The notes under the pieces were generated by a model. It worked only from the letters and a program-made list of their open reading frames with translations. It did no database searches and was not told the DNA's origin. This document shows, in pieces, positions 1-8,235 of a stretch of 64,000 nt of DNA. Origin of the DNA: Variovorax ginsengisoli (GTDB taxonomy: Bacteria > Pseudomonadota > Gammaproteobacteria > Burkholderiales > Burkholderiaceae_C); assembly GCF_006438845.1 (NCBI RefSeq), contig NZ_RCZJ01000002.1, forward strand, positions 509,145-573,144, in the 5' to 3' direction. Numbering within the stretch: the stretch's first letter is position 1; each line of letters opens with the position of its first letter. The translations under genes were made by a program, and so were the position numbers.

Positions 1-163
1 CGCGCGCCAGGTCGGCCGGCAGGTAGTTGCGCTTCAGCGCCGAATAGTCGCCGTAGCGGAAGTTCGGCACCGTCTCGCCTTGCAGCCACGGATAAGGGTT
101 GGCGCCCAGGTCCCAGAAGTGCTGGTGGGCGTCGACGAAGGGCTCGCCGTTCTCGGTGTCCAT
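1..163 (-). CDS. Amidohydrolase of the COG3618 type, N-terminal part only
   Basis: The first 54 residues of a metal-dependent amidohydrolase are visible; the rest lies beyond the left edge. A VDAHQHFWD segment places the first metal-binding HxH pair at His13 and His15, followed by the NPYPWLQ motif common in this family of lactonases and amidohydrolases. Its ATG lies 17 bases beyond the stop-side end of the TctC gene, so it is the downstream gene of the minus-strand unit. It resembles the complete amidohydrolase at 6750-7673, so the two flanks of this cluster each carry one member. Substrate cannot be told; lactone or cyclic ester hydrolysis is typical of the family. Confidence 0.85.
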   Translation of the reverse strand, partial: MDTENGEPFVDAHQHFWDLGANPYPWLQGETVPNFRYGDYSALKRNYLPADLAR

Positions 164-179
164 CGTGCAGCGCCCGCCT

Positions 180-1169
180 TCAGTTCGACAGCTTGAGCTT
201 GCCCGCCAGGTCCTTGAAGAAGGCGCTCTCTTTCACCATGACGGCTTCGAGCGCCGCGTCGTCGGCGTACGTGTCGGTGCTGAAGTGCAGCTTGGTCAGC
301 GCGTCGATCCAGACGGGTTCCTTCACCGCCTTGGCCGTGGCCGCTTTCAAGACGGCCATCACGTCGTCGGGCGTGTTGCGCGGCGCCGAGAGACCACGCC
401 AGATGCCGATCGACAGGTCGATGTTGCGCTCCTTCAGCGTCGGGATCTTTTCGAACCCGTCGGCCACGCGCTTGTCGGCCATCACGGCCAGCGCCTTGAG
501 CTTGCCGGCGGCGACGTAGGTCGACACTTCCGCCGTGCTGACCGTCACCGCGTCGATGTGGCCGCCCAGCAGCGCCAGCACTGCGGGCGCACCGCCGGCG
601 TAGGGGATGTGGTTGAAGCGCGCGCCGGTCTTCTCGGCCAATGCCGCGGCGGCCATGTGCCAGGTCGAGCCGTGGCCGGCGTTGCCCACGCGGATGTTCG
701 AGTCGCCCTTCTTCGAGGCGTCGAGGAACTGCTCCAGCGTCGCCCAGGGCGCGTCGGCGCGCACCACCACCGCTGCCGGGTCGGCGTTGAGCCGCGCGAT
801 CGGCCGCAGGTCGCTGTACGAGAACTTCGCCAGGCCCAGGTGGTTGAGGAAGGTCAGCTCGGTCGACGACAGCACGATCTTGTAGCCGTCGGGCTTGGCG
901 TTCACCACCTCGCCCAGGCCCAACGCACCGCTGGCGCCCGGCCGGTTGATGACCACCACCGGCTGCGGCAGGTGCTTGGCCACCGCCGCGCCGAAGGAGC
1001 GCCCGACCACGTCGGCGCCACCGCCGGCCTGCCAGGGCACGACCAGTTCGATCGGCTTGCTCGGGTAGGCGCCCGGTTGCGCCCAGGCCGGCGCGGCCAG
1101 CGCGGCGCCGAGCATCAACGCGGCGCGCAGGCCGTGTCGTCGCGCGCCGTCGAAGGAATTGCGTGTCAT
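180..1169 (-). CDS. TctC/Bug-family periplasmic solute-binding protein
   Basis: 329 residues. An N-terminal signal peptide (basic start, hydrophobic residues about 14-28, likely cut after Ala30 in APAWA-Q) exports it to the periplasm. The mature part opens with YPSKPIELVVPW and the GGGADVVGR loop that contacts the substrate carboxylate in tripartite tricarboxylate binding proteins; the VINRPGASG and HIPYAGGAPA segments also fit. The ATG is preceded by GGAGACAAG. No TctA or TctB membrane partner lies in this window, so it is one of the solitary Bug proteins frequent in Burkholderiales. It sits between the CoA-transferase and the amidohydrolase in one minus-strand unit and probably delivers the substrate of that pathway or senses it. 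Confidence 0.9.
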   Translation of the reverse strand: MTRNSFDGARRHGLRAALMLGAALAAPAWAQPGAYPSKPIELVVPWQAGGGADVVGRSFGAAVAKHLPQPVVVINRPGASGALGLGEVVNAKPDGYKIVLSSTELTFLNHLGLAKFSYSDLRPIARLNADPAAVVVRADAPWATLEQFLDASKKGDSNIRVGNAGHGSTWHMAAAALAEKTGARFNHIPYAGGAPAVLALLGGHIDAVTVSTAEVSTYVAAGKLKALAVMADKRVADGFEKIPTLKERNIDLSIGIWRGLSAPRNTPDDVMAVLKAATAKAVKEPVWIDALTKLHFSTDTYADDAALEAVMVKESAFFKDLAGKLKLSN

Positions 1170-1213
1170 GTCTCTTGTCTCCGGCTTGTTGTATTTGTTC
1201 GGTCGGCGGCGCA

Positions 1214-2437
1214 CTAGCCCGCCGCTGCGACACCGACCTTCGGGGTGCCGAAGGCGCCGGCCTGGCGCATCGCGTCGATCGCCTCGGCCGACAGGCCGAT
1301 CTCGCCCAGGATCTCGTCCGTGTGCTGGCCCAGCAGCGGCGCGGGGTGGCGCACCTGCTGCGGCGTGGCGCTGAGTTTCACCGGGAAGCCCAGTGCGCGG
1401 GTCTCGCCCTCGACCGGGTGCTGGATCTTCAGCACCATCTCGCGCGCCACCGCCTGTTCGCTGTTCAGCGCCTCGGCGTAGTTGTAGATCGGGCCGGCCG
1501 GCACGCCGACGGCGAGCAAGGCATCGACCCATTCGTCGGCCGTGCGGTGCGCGAACTCGCGCTCCAGCTCTTCAATCAGCACGCCGCGGTTGCGGATGCG
1601 CAGCACGTTGTCGGTGAAGCGAGGGTCTTTCAAGAGGTCTTCACGCCCGATCACGCCGCACAGCGCCGACCACAGCTTGGGGTTGGCGGCGCCGATGACG
1701 AAGTGGCGGTCGGACGCACGCACCGCCTGGTACGGCGCGCTCATGCGGTTGGCGCTGCCGATGGGCGTAGGCACTTCGCCCGTGCCCCAGTACTCGGCCG
1801 ACTCCCACACCGACAGGCTCATCGCCGTCTCGAACAGCGAGGCGTCGACGAACTGGCCTTCGCCGGTGATGCCGCGGCCGATCACCGCGCTCAGGATGCC
1901 GTAGGCCGCGAACAGCCCAGCGCCCAGGTCGGCCAGCGGAATCGCCGACTTCACCGGCGCTTCGCCCGGGTGGCCCATCACGCTCATCACGCCGGTCATG
2001 GCCTGTGCGATCAGGTCGAGGCCGGGCCGCCGCGACCACGGGCCGGTCTGGCCGAAGCCGGAGATGCTGGCGTAGACCAGGCGCGGGTTGATCTCGCGCA
2101 GCGTGGCGTAGTCGATCTTCAGCCGTGCCGCGACGCCCGGCCGGTTGTTCTCGACCAGCACGTCGGCCTCCTTCACCAGCGCGTAGAAGGCTTCGAGGCC
2201 CGCCGGGTTCTTCAGGTCGATCTCGACGCTGCGCTTGTTACGGTTGAGCGCCAGGAAGCCGCCGCTGTCGGCGCCCTTCAGACGGAAGCCCATCGACTTG
2301 CGGGTCTGGTCGCCGATGCCGGGCGTCTCGACCTTGATGACGTCGGCCCCCATGTCGCCGAGCAGCATGCAGCAGAAAGGGCCGGCCATGATCTGGCTGA
2401 CGTCGAGGACCTTGATGCGGGAAAGAGGAAGGGTCAC
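1214..2437 (-). CDS. CaiB/BaiF (class III) CoA-transferase
   Basis: 407 residues, the usual family length. The N-terminal RIKVLDVSQIMAGP and GDMGADVIKVE segments form the CoA-binding Rossmann half, and Asp170 in IPLADLGAG sits where formyl-CoA transferase and alpha-methylacyl-CoA racemase keep their catalytic Asp. Class III enzymes move CoA between carboxylic acids in the cytoplasm, so this gene probably activates a carboxylate made by the neighbouring hydrolases or imported by the TctC proteins. It follows the enoyl-CoA hydratase gene on the same strand with a 35-base gap. A racemase function cannot be excluded from sequence alone; the context favours CoA transfer. Confidence 0.88.
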   Translation of the reverse strand: MTLPLSRIKVLDVSQIMAGPFCCMLLGDMGADVIKVETPGIGDQTRKSMGFRLKGADSGGFLALNRNKRSVEIDLKNPAGLEAFYALVKEADVLVENNRPGVAARLKIDYATLREINPRLVYASISGFGQTGPWSRRPGLDLIAQAMTGVMSVMGHPGEAPVKSAIPLADLGAGLFAAYGILSAVIGRGITGEGQFVDASLFETAMSLSVWESAEYWGTGEVPTPIGSANRMSAPYQAVRASDRHFVIGAANPKLWSALCGVIGREDLLKDPRFTDNVLRIRNRGVLIEELEREFAHRTADEWVDALLAVGVPAGPIYNYAEALNSEQAVAREMVLKIQHPVEGETRALGFPVKLSATPQQVRHPAPLLGQHTDEILGEIGLSAEAIDAMRQAGAFGTPKVGVAAAG

Positions 2438-2472
2438 GCGGTGGCTCCGTGGAATGTCGTGAAGGACCGCGA

Positions 2473-3252
2473 TCAGCGGCCGGTGAAGACCGGCTTGGTC
2501 TTGTCCAGGAAGGACTGGAATCCGATGCGGAAGTCCTCGGTGTCGAAACAGGCGTAGGCCTCGTCCGCCTCTTCCTTCGTGAGCGGGCGCGGTTCGGCCA
2601 GGCGCCGCACGAACTTCTTGTGCCAGCGTGCCACCAGTGGCGCACCGTTGGCGATGCGCCGTGCCGCGGCGTAGCCCTGCGACACCACTTCGGCGTCGTC
2701 GACCACCCGGTTCACCAGGCGCTTCTCGAAGGCCTCCTTGGCGTCGAACACGCGGCCTTCGAGAACGATCTCCAGCGCGGTGGCGCGGCCGACCAGGTCG
2801 ACCAGGCCGCCCAGCTCGCCGTACGACATCACCAGGCCGAGCCGGTTGACCGGCACGCCGAAGCGGCTCGACGTGCCACAGATGCGCATGTCGCAGACCG
2901 ACGCGATCTCCAGTCCGCCGCCCACGCAGGCGCCTTCGATAACGGCCAGCGTCGGGTGCTTGCTGGTCGCGATGGCCTGCATCGCGTGGTGCGTGACCTG
3001 TGCGTAGTCGCCGGCCTGCTTCGCGCTACCGCGGCTCGTTCGAAATTCCTCGATGTCGGCGCCGGCCGAGAACGCCTTGCCGCCGGCGCCTTTGAGCACC
3101 ACGCAGCGCAGTTCGTCGTCGGCAGACAGTTCGGCGAAGGCATCGGTGATGCCCTGCCACATGCCCATGTCCATGGCATTCATCTTGTCGGGCTTGTTGA
3201 GGGTGACGGTGGCGATGCGCTCTTCGCGCTCGACGAGGATGAGCGAGGTCAT
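2473..3252 (-). CDS. Enoyl-CoA hydratase/isomerase family protein
   Basis: 259 residues, crotonase fold. The oxyanion-hole segments SAGADIEEF and GACVGGGLE are clear. The first catalytic Glu of classical hydratases is present (GGGLE), but the second, normally in a GxPE segment, is replaced in FGVPVNRLG, so the reaction may be isomerisation, hydrolysis or another crotonase reaction rather than simple hydration. The start at 3252 is chosen because it has a GAAAGAGAC ribosome site and begins exactly at the family's N-terminus; a longer open frame upstream has no domain support. It is the first gene of the minus-strand unit and should act on the CoA ester made by the CoA-transferase. Confidence 0.87.
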   Translation of the reverse strand: MTSLILVEREERIATVTLNKPDKMNAMDMGMWQGITDAFAELSADDELRCVVLKGAGGKAFSAGADIEEFRTSRGSAKQAGDYAQVTHHAMQAIATSKHPTLAVIEGACVGGGLEIASVCDMRICGTSSRFGVPVNRLGLVMSYGELGGLVDLVGRATALEIVLEGRVFDAKEAFEKRLVNRVVDDAEVVSQGYAAARRIANGAPLVARWHKKFVRRLAEPRPLTKEEADEAYACFDTEDFRIGFQSFLDKTKPVFTGR

Positions 3253-3535
3253 GGTCGGTTCGTCTCTTTCGTTGGAATGCGCCGCGCAAATGGCGGTGCG
3301 GGTGATGGCGAGGGTGCGGGTGCAGACCGGCCGAAGTCTAGGGACGGCACCGCCCGCGGCCAAACGAAAAAAACTGGGCCGGTCTTCAAGAAAAACTCGG
3401 GCGCGACCCTGTGAATTTTTCTCGGCAGGGCTTCAAGTTATTCCACGTTGCCCCGCCCGCGCACCGTTCCTAGACTCGCGGCCCACGACGGTCGACCTCG
3501 GCCCGACGCCCCACCGCGAGACAACGGAGACAAGC
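3253..3535. other. Divergent intergenic region of the first catabolic cluster
   Basis: This 283-base gap separates the two divergent units and must hold both promoters. It is less GC-rich than its surroundings around 3364-3440, with A and T tracts, and the heptamer CTTCAAG occurs twice about 50 bases apart. No convincing operator palindrome was found, and no regulator gene is adjacent. Confidence 0.4.
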
Positions 3536-4672
3536 TTGGCGCTCATCAACTACATCACTCAGATCCAGATCGACTTCGGCGCGGTGCAGCTGCTCGCGTC
3601 GGAATGCGAACGCATCGGCATTCGCCGTCCGCTGGTCGTCACCGACGCCGGCGTGCGCGCGGCCGGCGTGCTCGACCGCGTGACGGCGCACCTCGGCGGC
3701 CGCGAGTTCGTCGTGTTCGACGGCACGCCCTCCAACCCGACCGAGCGCGCCATGCGTGCCGCGGTCGCCCTGTACGTGGCCAACCGGTGCGACGGCATCG
3801 TCGCCGTCGGCGGCGGCTCGCCGATCGACCTGGCCAAGGGCGTGGCCGTGTGCGCCACGCACGAAGGTCCGCTCAAGTCCTTCGCGGCGATCGAAGGCGG
3901 CGCGGCCCGCATCACCGCGGCCACGGCGCCGGTGATCGCAGTGCCGACCACGGCCGGCACGGGCAGCGAGGTCGGCCGCGGCGCGGTGCTGATCCTCGAC
4001 GACGGGCGCAAGGTGGGCGTGCTCTCGCCCTACCTGGTGCCGCGCGTGGCGCTGTGCGACCCCGAGCTGACGCTCGGGCTGCCGCCCTTTCTCACCGCCG
4101 CCACCGGCATGGACGCCATCGCGCACTGCATGGAGACCTTCATGGCGCCGGCCTTCAACCCGCCGGCCGACGGCATCGCGCTCGACGGGCTGCGCCGTGC
4201 CTGGATGCACATCGAGACCGCCACGTCGACGCCAGGCGACCGCGAGGCGCGGCTGAACATGATGAGCGCGTCGATGCAGGGCGCGCTGGCCTTCCAGAAG
4301 GGCCTGGGCTGCGTGCACAGCCTGAGCCACTCGATGGGCGGCCTGAGCCCGCGGCTGCACCATGGCACGCTCAACGCGATCCTGCTGCCGGCGGTGATCC
4401 GCTTCAACGCCTCGGCGCCCTCGATGCAGAAGGACCAGCGGCTGGCGCGCATGGCGCAGGCCATGGGCGTGGGCGGTGCCGACGACGTGGCGCCGGCCGT
4501 GACGGCCATGAACCGCCGGCTCGGCCTGCCCACCGGCCTGCGCGACATCGACGTGTCGCCCGAGATCTTCCCGCGCGTGATTGAGGGCGCAATGAAGGAC
4601 CACTGCCACAAGACCAACCCGCGCGAGGCCAGTCACGAGGACTACCAGGCGATGTTGATGACATCCATGTAG
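3536..4672 (+). CDS. Iron-containing (group III) alcohol dehydrogenase family protein
   Basis: 378 residues. The NAD(P) segment GGGSPIDLAKG (about 92-102) and the PTTAGTGSEV loop (about 137-146) define the family; metal ligands appear as Asp193, His197, His261 and His276. Family members interconvert alcohols and carbonyls, and include maleylacetate reductases and hydroxyacid dehydrogenases; the exact substrate is not evident. The chosen start is a TTG preceded by GGAGACAAGC, the same ribosome-site type used by its neighbours, because no ATG lies at the expected N-terminus and the open frame further upstream has no homology. It is the first gene of the plus-strand unit. Confidence 0.88.
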   Translation: MALINYITQIQIDFGAVQLLASECERIGIRRPLVVTDAGVRAAGVLDRVTAHLGGREFVVFDGTPSNPTERAMRAAVALYVANRCDGIVAVGGGSPIDLAKGVAVCATHEGPLKSFAAIEGGAARITAATAPVIAVPTTAGTGSEVGRGAVLILDDGRKVGVLSPYLVPRVALCDPELTLGLPPFLTAATGMDAIAHCMETFMAPAFNPPADGIALDGLRRAWMHIETATSTPGDREARLNMMSASMQGALAFQKGLGCVHSLSHSMGGLSPRLHHGTLNAILLPAVIRFNASAPSMQKDQRLARMAQAMGVGGADDVAPAVTAMNRRLGLPTGLRDIDVSPEIFPRVIEGAMKDHCHKTNPREASHEDYQAMLMTSM

Positions 4673-4712
4673 CCGCTTCCCCCCCCTTAAAACAGACGGA
4701 GACAAAGACACC

Positions 4713-5678
4713 ATGCAAAGACGCCACTTCATCGCATCCACCCTCGCGGCCTGCAGCCTGCCGATGGTCCATGCGCAATCGCCGCTGCCCAGCGGTCCCA
4801 TCCGCATCGTCGTGGGCTTCCCGCCGGGCGGCGGCACCGACGTGATGGCCCGTGTCATGGGGCAGAAGCTGTCGGTGATGTGGAACACGCCGGTCACGGT
4901 CGAGAACAAGGCCGGCGCGGGCGGGGTGATCGCGGCCGAGTATGTGGCCAAGGCTGCCAACGACGGCACCACGCTGCTGATGACCAACATCAGCAACCAC
5001 GCCATCGCACCGGCGCTGTATCCGTCGCTGCCCTACGTGGTGGAGCGCGACTTCACGCCGCTGGTGCTGGTGGGCGTGACGCCCAACCTGCTGATCTGCA
5101 ACCCGAGCCAGCCGGCGCGCACGCTGAAGGACATCGTCGAGCTGTGCCGCGCCAAGCCGGGCACCGTCACTTTCGGCTCGTCGGGCGCGGGTGCCTCGCA
5201 GCACCTGGCGATCGAGCTCTTCAAGCTGCGCGCCAACATCGACGCGCTGCACGTGCCCTACCGCGGCTCCGCGCCGATGCTGACCGACCTCATCGGCGGG
5301 CAGATCAACTACAGCTTCGAGACCATGACCTCGGCCACGCCGCAGGTCGCGAGCGGCAAGCTGATCGCGATCGCGCAGACGCGGCCGCAGCGCTCCAAGG
5401 CGCAGCCCAACGTGCCGACCGTGGCCGAGCTGGGCTACCCCGGCTTCGACGCCAGCACCTGGTACGGCCTGGCCGGCCCGGCGCGCATGGCGCCGGCGAT
5501 GGTGCAACGCATGAACGAAGACTTCAACAAGGTGCTGGCGATGCCGGACGTGGCCGAAAAGCTGGCCGGCTACGGCGCCGAGGACGGCGGCGGCTCGGCC
5601 GCGAAGTTCGTCGACTTCATCGCCGTCGAGAAGGAGAAGTGGGCCAAGGTCGTGAAAGAGGCCAAGGTCACCGTCTGA
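4713..5678 (+). CDS. TctC/Bug-family periplasmic solute-binding protein
   Basis: 321 residues. The N-terminus reads MQRRHFIAS, a twin-arginine-like start, with a likely cut after VHA at residue 21, so export by Tat is possible. The mature start GPIRIVVGFPPGGGTDVMAR is the family signature, and VENKAGAGG, HVPYRGSAPML and PNVPTVAELGYPG follow at the expected places. A GGAGACAAAG ribosome site lies upstream. It is the second TctC gene of the cluster and again has no TctAB partner nearby. It lies between the iron dehydrogenase and a TRAP binding protein, so two different binding-protein families are encoded side by side. Confidence 0.9.
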   Translation: MQRRHFIASTLAACSLPMVHAQSPLPSGPIRIVVGFPPGGGTDVMARVMGQKLSVMWNTPVTVENKAGAGGVIAAEYVAKAANDGTTLLMTNISNHAIAPALYPSLPYVVERDFTPLVLVGVTPNLLICNPSQPARTLKDIVELCRAKPGTVTFGSSGAGASQHLAIELFKLRANIDALHVPYRGSAPMLTDLIGGQINYSFETMTSATPQVASGKLIAIAQTRPQRSKAQPNVPTVAELGYPGFDASTWYGLAGPARMAPAMVQRMNEDFNKVLAMPDVAEKLAGYGAEDGGGSAAKFVDFIAVEKEKWAKVVKEAKVTV

Positions 5679-5736
5679 CCGCCGGGCACGCCGGCGCCCC
5701 GCAGGCCGGCCACAGACCAACCCTCGGAGACAAGTC

Positions 5737-6741
5737 ATGCAGAAGAATCTCAAACGAATCGCGGGCAGCGTGCTCGCCGCATCGATCACGCTGGCGTTCG
5801 CGCTGGGCGCCGGCGCTTCCGCAGCGCAAAGCCCCGTCAAGCTGCGCTTCAGCCACACCGTGCCGGAGACCGACTCGCAGCACAAGGCCGCGCTGGAATT
5901 CAGCAAGCGCGTGAAGGAGCGCACCCAGGGGGGCGTGGAGATCCAGGTGTTCGCCAACAGCCAGCTGGGCAATGACGTGACGCTGGTGACCGGCGTGCGC
6001 AGCGGCACCATCGACATCGGCGCCACCGGCAATCCCTTCGTCACCGGCCTGGCGCCCAAGCTCAACGCACTCGACCTGCCCTACCAGTTCACCGATGCGC
6101 AGCAGGCCTACCGCACGCTCGACGGCGCGGTGGGCCGCGGCCTGCTCGACGAGCTGGGCGCGCACCAGATCAAGGGGTTGGCCTTCTGGGAGATCGGCTT
6201 TCGCAGCCTGGGCAACAACAAGCGGCCGATCAACACGGCCGCCGACATCAAGGGCCTGAAGATCCGCACCACGCCCAATCCGTCGCACCTCAAGGCCTTC
6301 CAGCTGCTGGGCGCCAACCCGCAGCCGATGCCCTTCGCCGAAGTCTTCGGCGCGCTCGAATCTGGCGCGGTCGACGGCCAGGAGAACCCGCCCACGCTGA
6401 TGCTGTCGTCGAAGATGTACGAGGTGCAGAAGTACCTGTCGCTCACCCGGCATGCCTACACGCCGCTGGTGGTGATCATGAACAAGGCGCGCTTCGAGTC
6501 GCTCAAGCCGGAGTTCCAGAAGGTCGTGCTCGAAGAGGCGGCGACGGCGGCGAACTTCCAGCGCAAGCTGAACAACGACGGCGAGAAGGCGGCCATCGCC
6601 GAGCTGCGCGCCAAGGGCATGCAGATCAACGAGACGCCCGACGTCGAGAGCATCCGCAAGATCGTGCGCGACGAGACGCGCAAGCTCTACGTCGAGAAGA
6701 ACGGCGACGCCGTGCTCAAGGCGATGGACGCACAGCCCTGA
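5737..6741 (+). CDS. TRAP transporter periplasmic substrate-binding protein (DctP family)
   Basis: 334 residues with a signal peptide (cut near residue 29, ASA-AQ). The mature protein has the DctP pattern: KLRFSHTVPETDSQHKAA at the start, the middle segment with ADIKGLKIRTT, and AVDGQENPP, where the conserved Arg in KIR binds the ligand carboxylate. It should capture an organic acid and hand it to the DctQ and DctM membrane parts at 7713-9513. An amidohydrolase gene is inserted between the binding protein and the membrane genes, suggesting that uptake and hydrolysis belong to one pathway. GGAGACAAG precedes the ATG. Confidence 0.92.
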   Translation: MQKNLKRIAGSVLAASITLAFALGAGASAAQSPVKLRFSHTVPETDSQHKAALEFSKRVKERTQGGVEIQVFANSQLGNDVTLVTGVRSGTIDIGATGNPFVTGLAPKLNALDLPYQFTDAQQAYRTLDGAVGRGLLDELGAHQIKGLAFWEIGFRSLGNNKRPINTAADIKGLKIRTTPNPSHLKAFQLLGANPQPMPFAEVFGALESGAVDGQENPPTLMLSSKMYEVQKYLSLTRHAYTPLVVIMNKARFESLKPEFQKVVLEEAATAANFQRKLNNDGEKAAIAELRAKGMQINETPDVESIRKIVRDETRKLYVEKNGDAVLKAMDAQP

Positions 6742-6749
6742 ACGACCGA

Positions 6750-7673
6750 ATGAGCACGCTGCCCAGCGCCATCGTCGACGCGCACCACCACCTCTGGCAC
6801 CTCTCGGAGGGCCATTTCCCCTGGCTGCAGGACGGCTACGACGCCGATGCCTTCTTCCTGGGTGACTACAGCATGCTGCGCCGCGACTTCGGCGTGGCCG
6901 ACTATCGCGCCGCGACCGAGGGCCTGAACATCGTCGCGACCGTGCACGTCGAGGCCGAGCGATCGCGCGCCGAGTCGCTGGCCGAGACGCGCTGGCTGCA
7001 CGCCATCCACGCCGAGCACGGATTCCCGAACGCGGTGGTCGCCAACGTCGAGTTCCTGGCGCCCGATGCCGACGCGCAGATGGCGGCGCACGCCGAATGG
7101 CCGCTGGTGCGCGGCGTGCGCTGCAAACCGCGCATTTCGCGCAGCCCGGCCGACAGCGTGCGCGGCCAGCCGGGCACGCTGCAGGACGAAGCGTTTCTCG
7201 CCGGCCTCGGCCTGCTGCGATCGCACGACCTTCTGTGGGACGTGCGGGTGCCCTACTGGCACCTGGAAGAAGCGGCAGACGCCATCGCCCGCTTCCCGGG
7301 ACTGCGCGTGGCGGTCGAGCATGCGGGCCTGCCCTGGGACCGCAGCGACGACGGGCTGGCGCACTGGCGCCGCGGCATGACGGCGCTGGCCGCTTTGCCC
7401 GATGTGATGGTGAAGCTTTCGGAATTCGGTTTGCCCGACGGGCCGTGGGACGCCGAGAGCACGGTGCGCGTGATCCGCCAGACGGTCGAAATCTTCGGTT
7501 GGCAGCGCTGCATGTTCGCCAGCAACCTGCCGGTGTCGGGCCTGCGCGCACCGATGACCGAGGTGGTGCGCACCGTGGCCGAGGCGCTGGAACCGCTCGA
7601 ACCCGCCGCACGCGAGGCCATCTGGTGCGGCAACGCGCTGCGCTTCTATCGCATCGCTTTGCCTGCCCGCTGA
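6750..7673 (+). CDS. Amidohydrolase family protein (COG3618 type)
   Basis: 307 residues, full length for the family. The first metal-binding motif is VDAHHHLWH with His12 and His14; later histidines occur in VEHAGLP and the segment FASNLPVSG matches the C-terminal active-site strand where related lactonases often have an Asp. Members hydrolyse lactones such as rhamnonolactone or pyrone-dicarboxylate lactone. The gene begins 8 bases after the TRAP binding-protein stop, with a weak ribosome site, and precedes dctQ, so it is cotranscribed with the transporter. It is probably a cytoplasmic hydrolase of the imported compound or of an intermediate. Confidence 0.87.
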   Translation: MSTLPSAIVDAHHHLWHLSEGHFPWLQDGYDADAFFLGDYSMLRRDFGVADYRAATEGLNIVATVHVEAERSRAESLAETRWLHAIHAEHGFPNAVVANVEFLAPDADAQMAAHAEWPLVRGVRCKPRISRSPADSVRGQPGTLQDEAFLAGLGLLRSHDLLWDVRVPYWHLEEAADAIARFPGLRVAVEHAGLPWDRSDDGLAHWRRGMTALAALPDVMVKLSEFGLPDGPWDAESTVRVIRQTVEIFGWQRCMFASNLPVSGLRAPMTEVVRTVAEALEPLEPAAREAIWCGNALRFYRIALPAR

Positions 7674-7712
7674 GCCGACGCCTCCCACATCCATAACAAC
7701 AGGAAACCCGTC

Positions 7713-8216
7713 ATGCTGTCCCGCCTCTTCGAGCGCGCGGCCAACGTGCTGATGATCACGATGATGGCCGTCATGGTCGCGCTCGTGTTCGGCAACGTCG
7801 TGCTGCGCTACGCCTTCAATTCCGGCATCGTCTTCTCCGAGGAAGCCTCGCGCTTCGTCTTCATGTGGCTCACGCTGATCGGCGCGCTGCTGGTGATGAA
7901 GGACAACATGCACCTCGGCATGTCGACCCTCGTGGCGCGCCTGGGCGAGCGCGGCCAGCGCTTCTGCAAGTTCGTCGCGGACTTCGGCGCCCTGGCCTGC
8001 TGCCTGCTGCTGGTGCACGGCAGCTGGAAGCTGGTGGTGATCGGCATGGACGACCGCGCGCCCGTCACCGGCGTGCCGATCGGCCTGGTCTACGCCTGCC
8101 TGCCGGTGGCCAGCGCCGGCATGGCGCTGATCCTGGTGCACTCGCTCTGGCGCCTGCTCAGCGGCCGCATGCGTCGCGACGAGCTGGTGAACGACACCGG
8201 CACCGCCGGCGAATGA
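7713..8216 (+). CDS. TRAP transporter small permease (DctQ family)
   Basis: 167 residues with four predicted membrane segments (about 10-30, 45-63, 84-104 and 120-142). The NVVLRY motif after the first helix and the EEASRFVFMW stretch before the second are typical of DctQ. It forms the inner-membrane complex with the large subunit encoded 19 bases downstream. AGGAAA lies upstream of the ATG. Confidence 0.92.
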   Translation: MLSRLFERAANVLMITMMAVMVALVFGNVVLRYAFNSGIVFSEEASRFVFMWLTLIGALLVMKDNMHLGMSTLVARLGERGQRFCKFVADFGALACCLLLVHGSWKLVVIGMDDRAPVTGVPIGLVYACLPVASAGMALILVHSLWRLLSGRMRRDELVNDTGTAGE

Positions 8217-8235
8217 CGGCGTCGGAGACCCACGC

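Noticed and set aside
4404..6065. 553-codon open frame on the minus strand
   Set aside because: Covers parts of three well-supported plus-strand genes; no family features.
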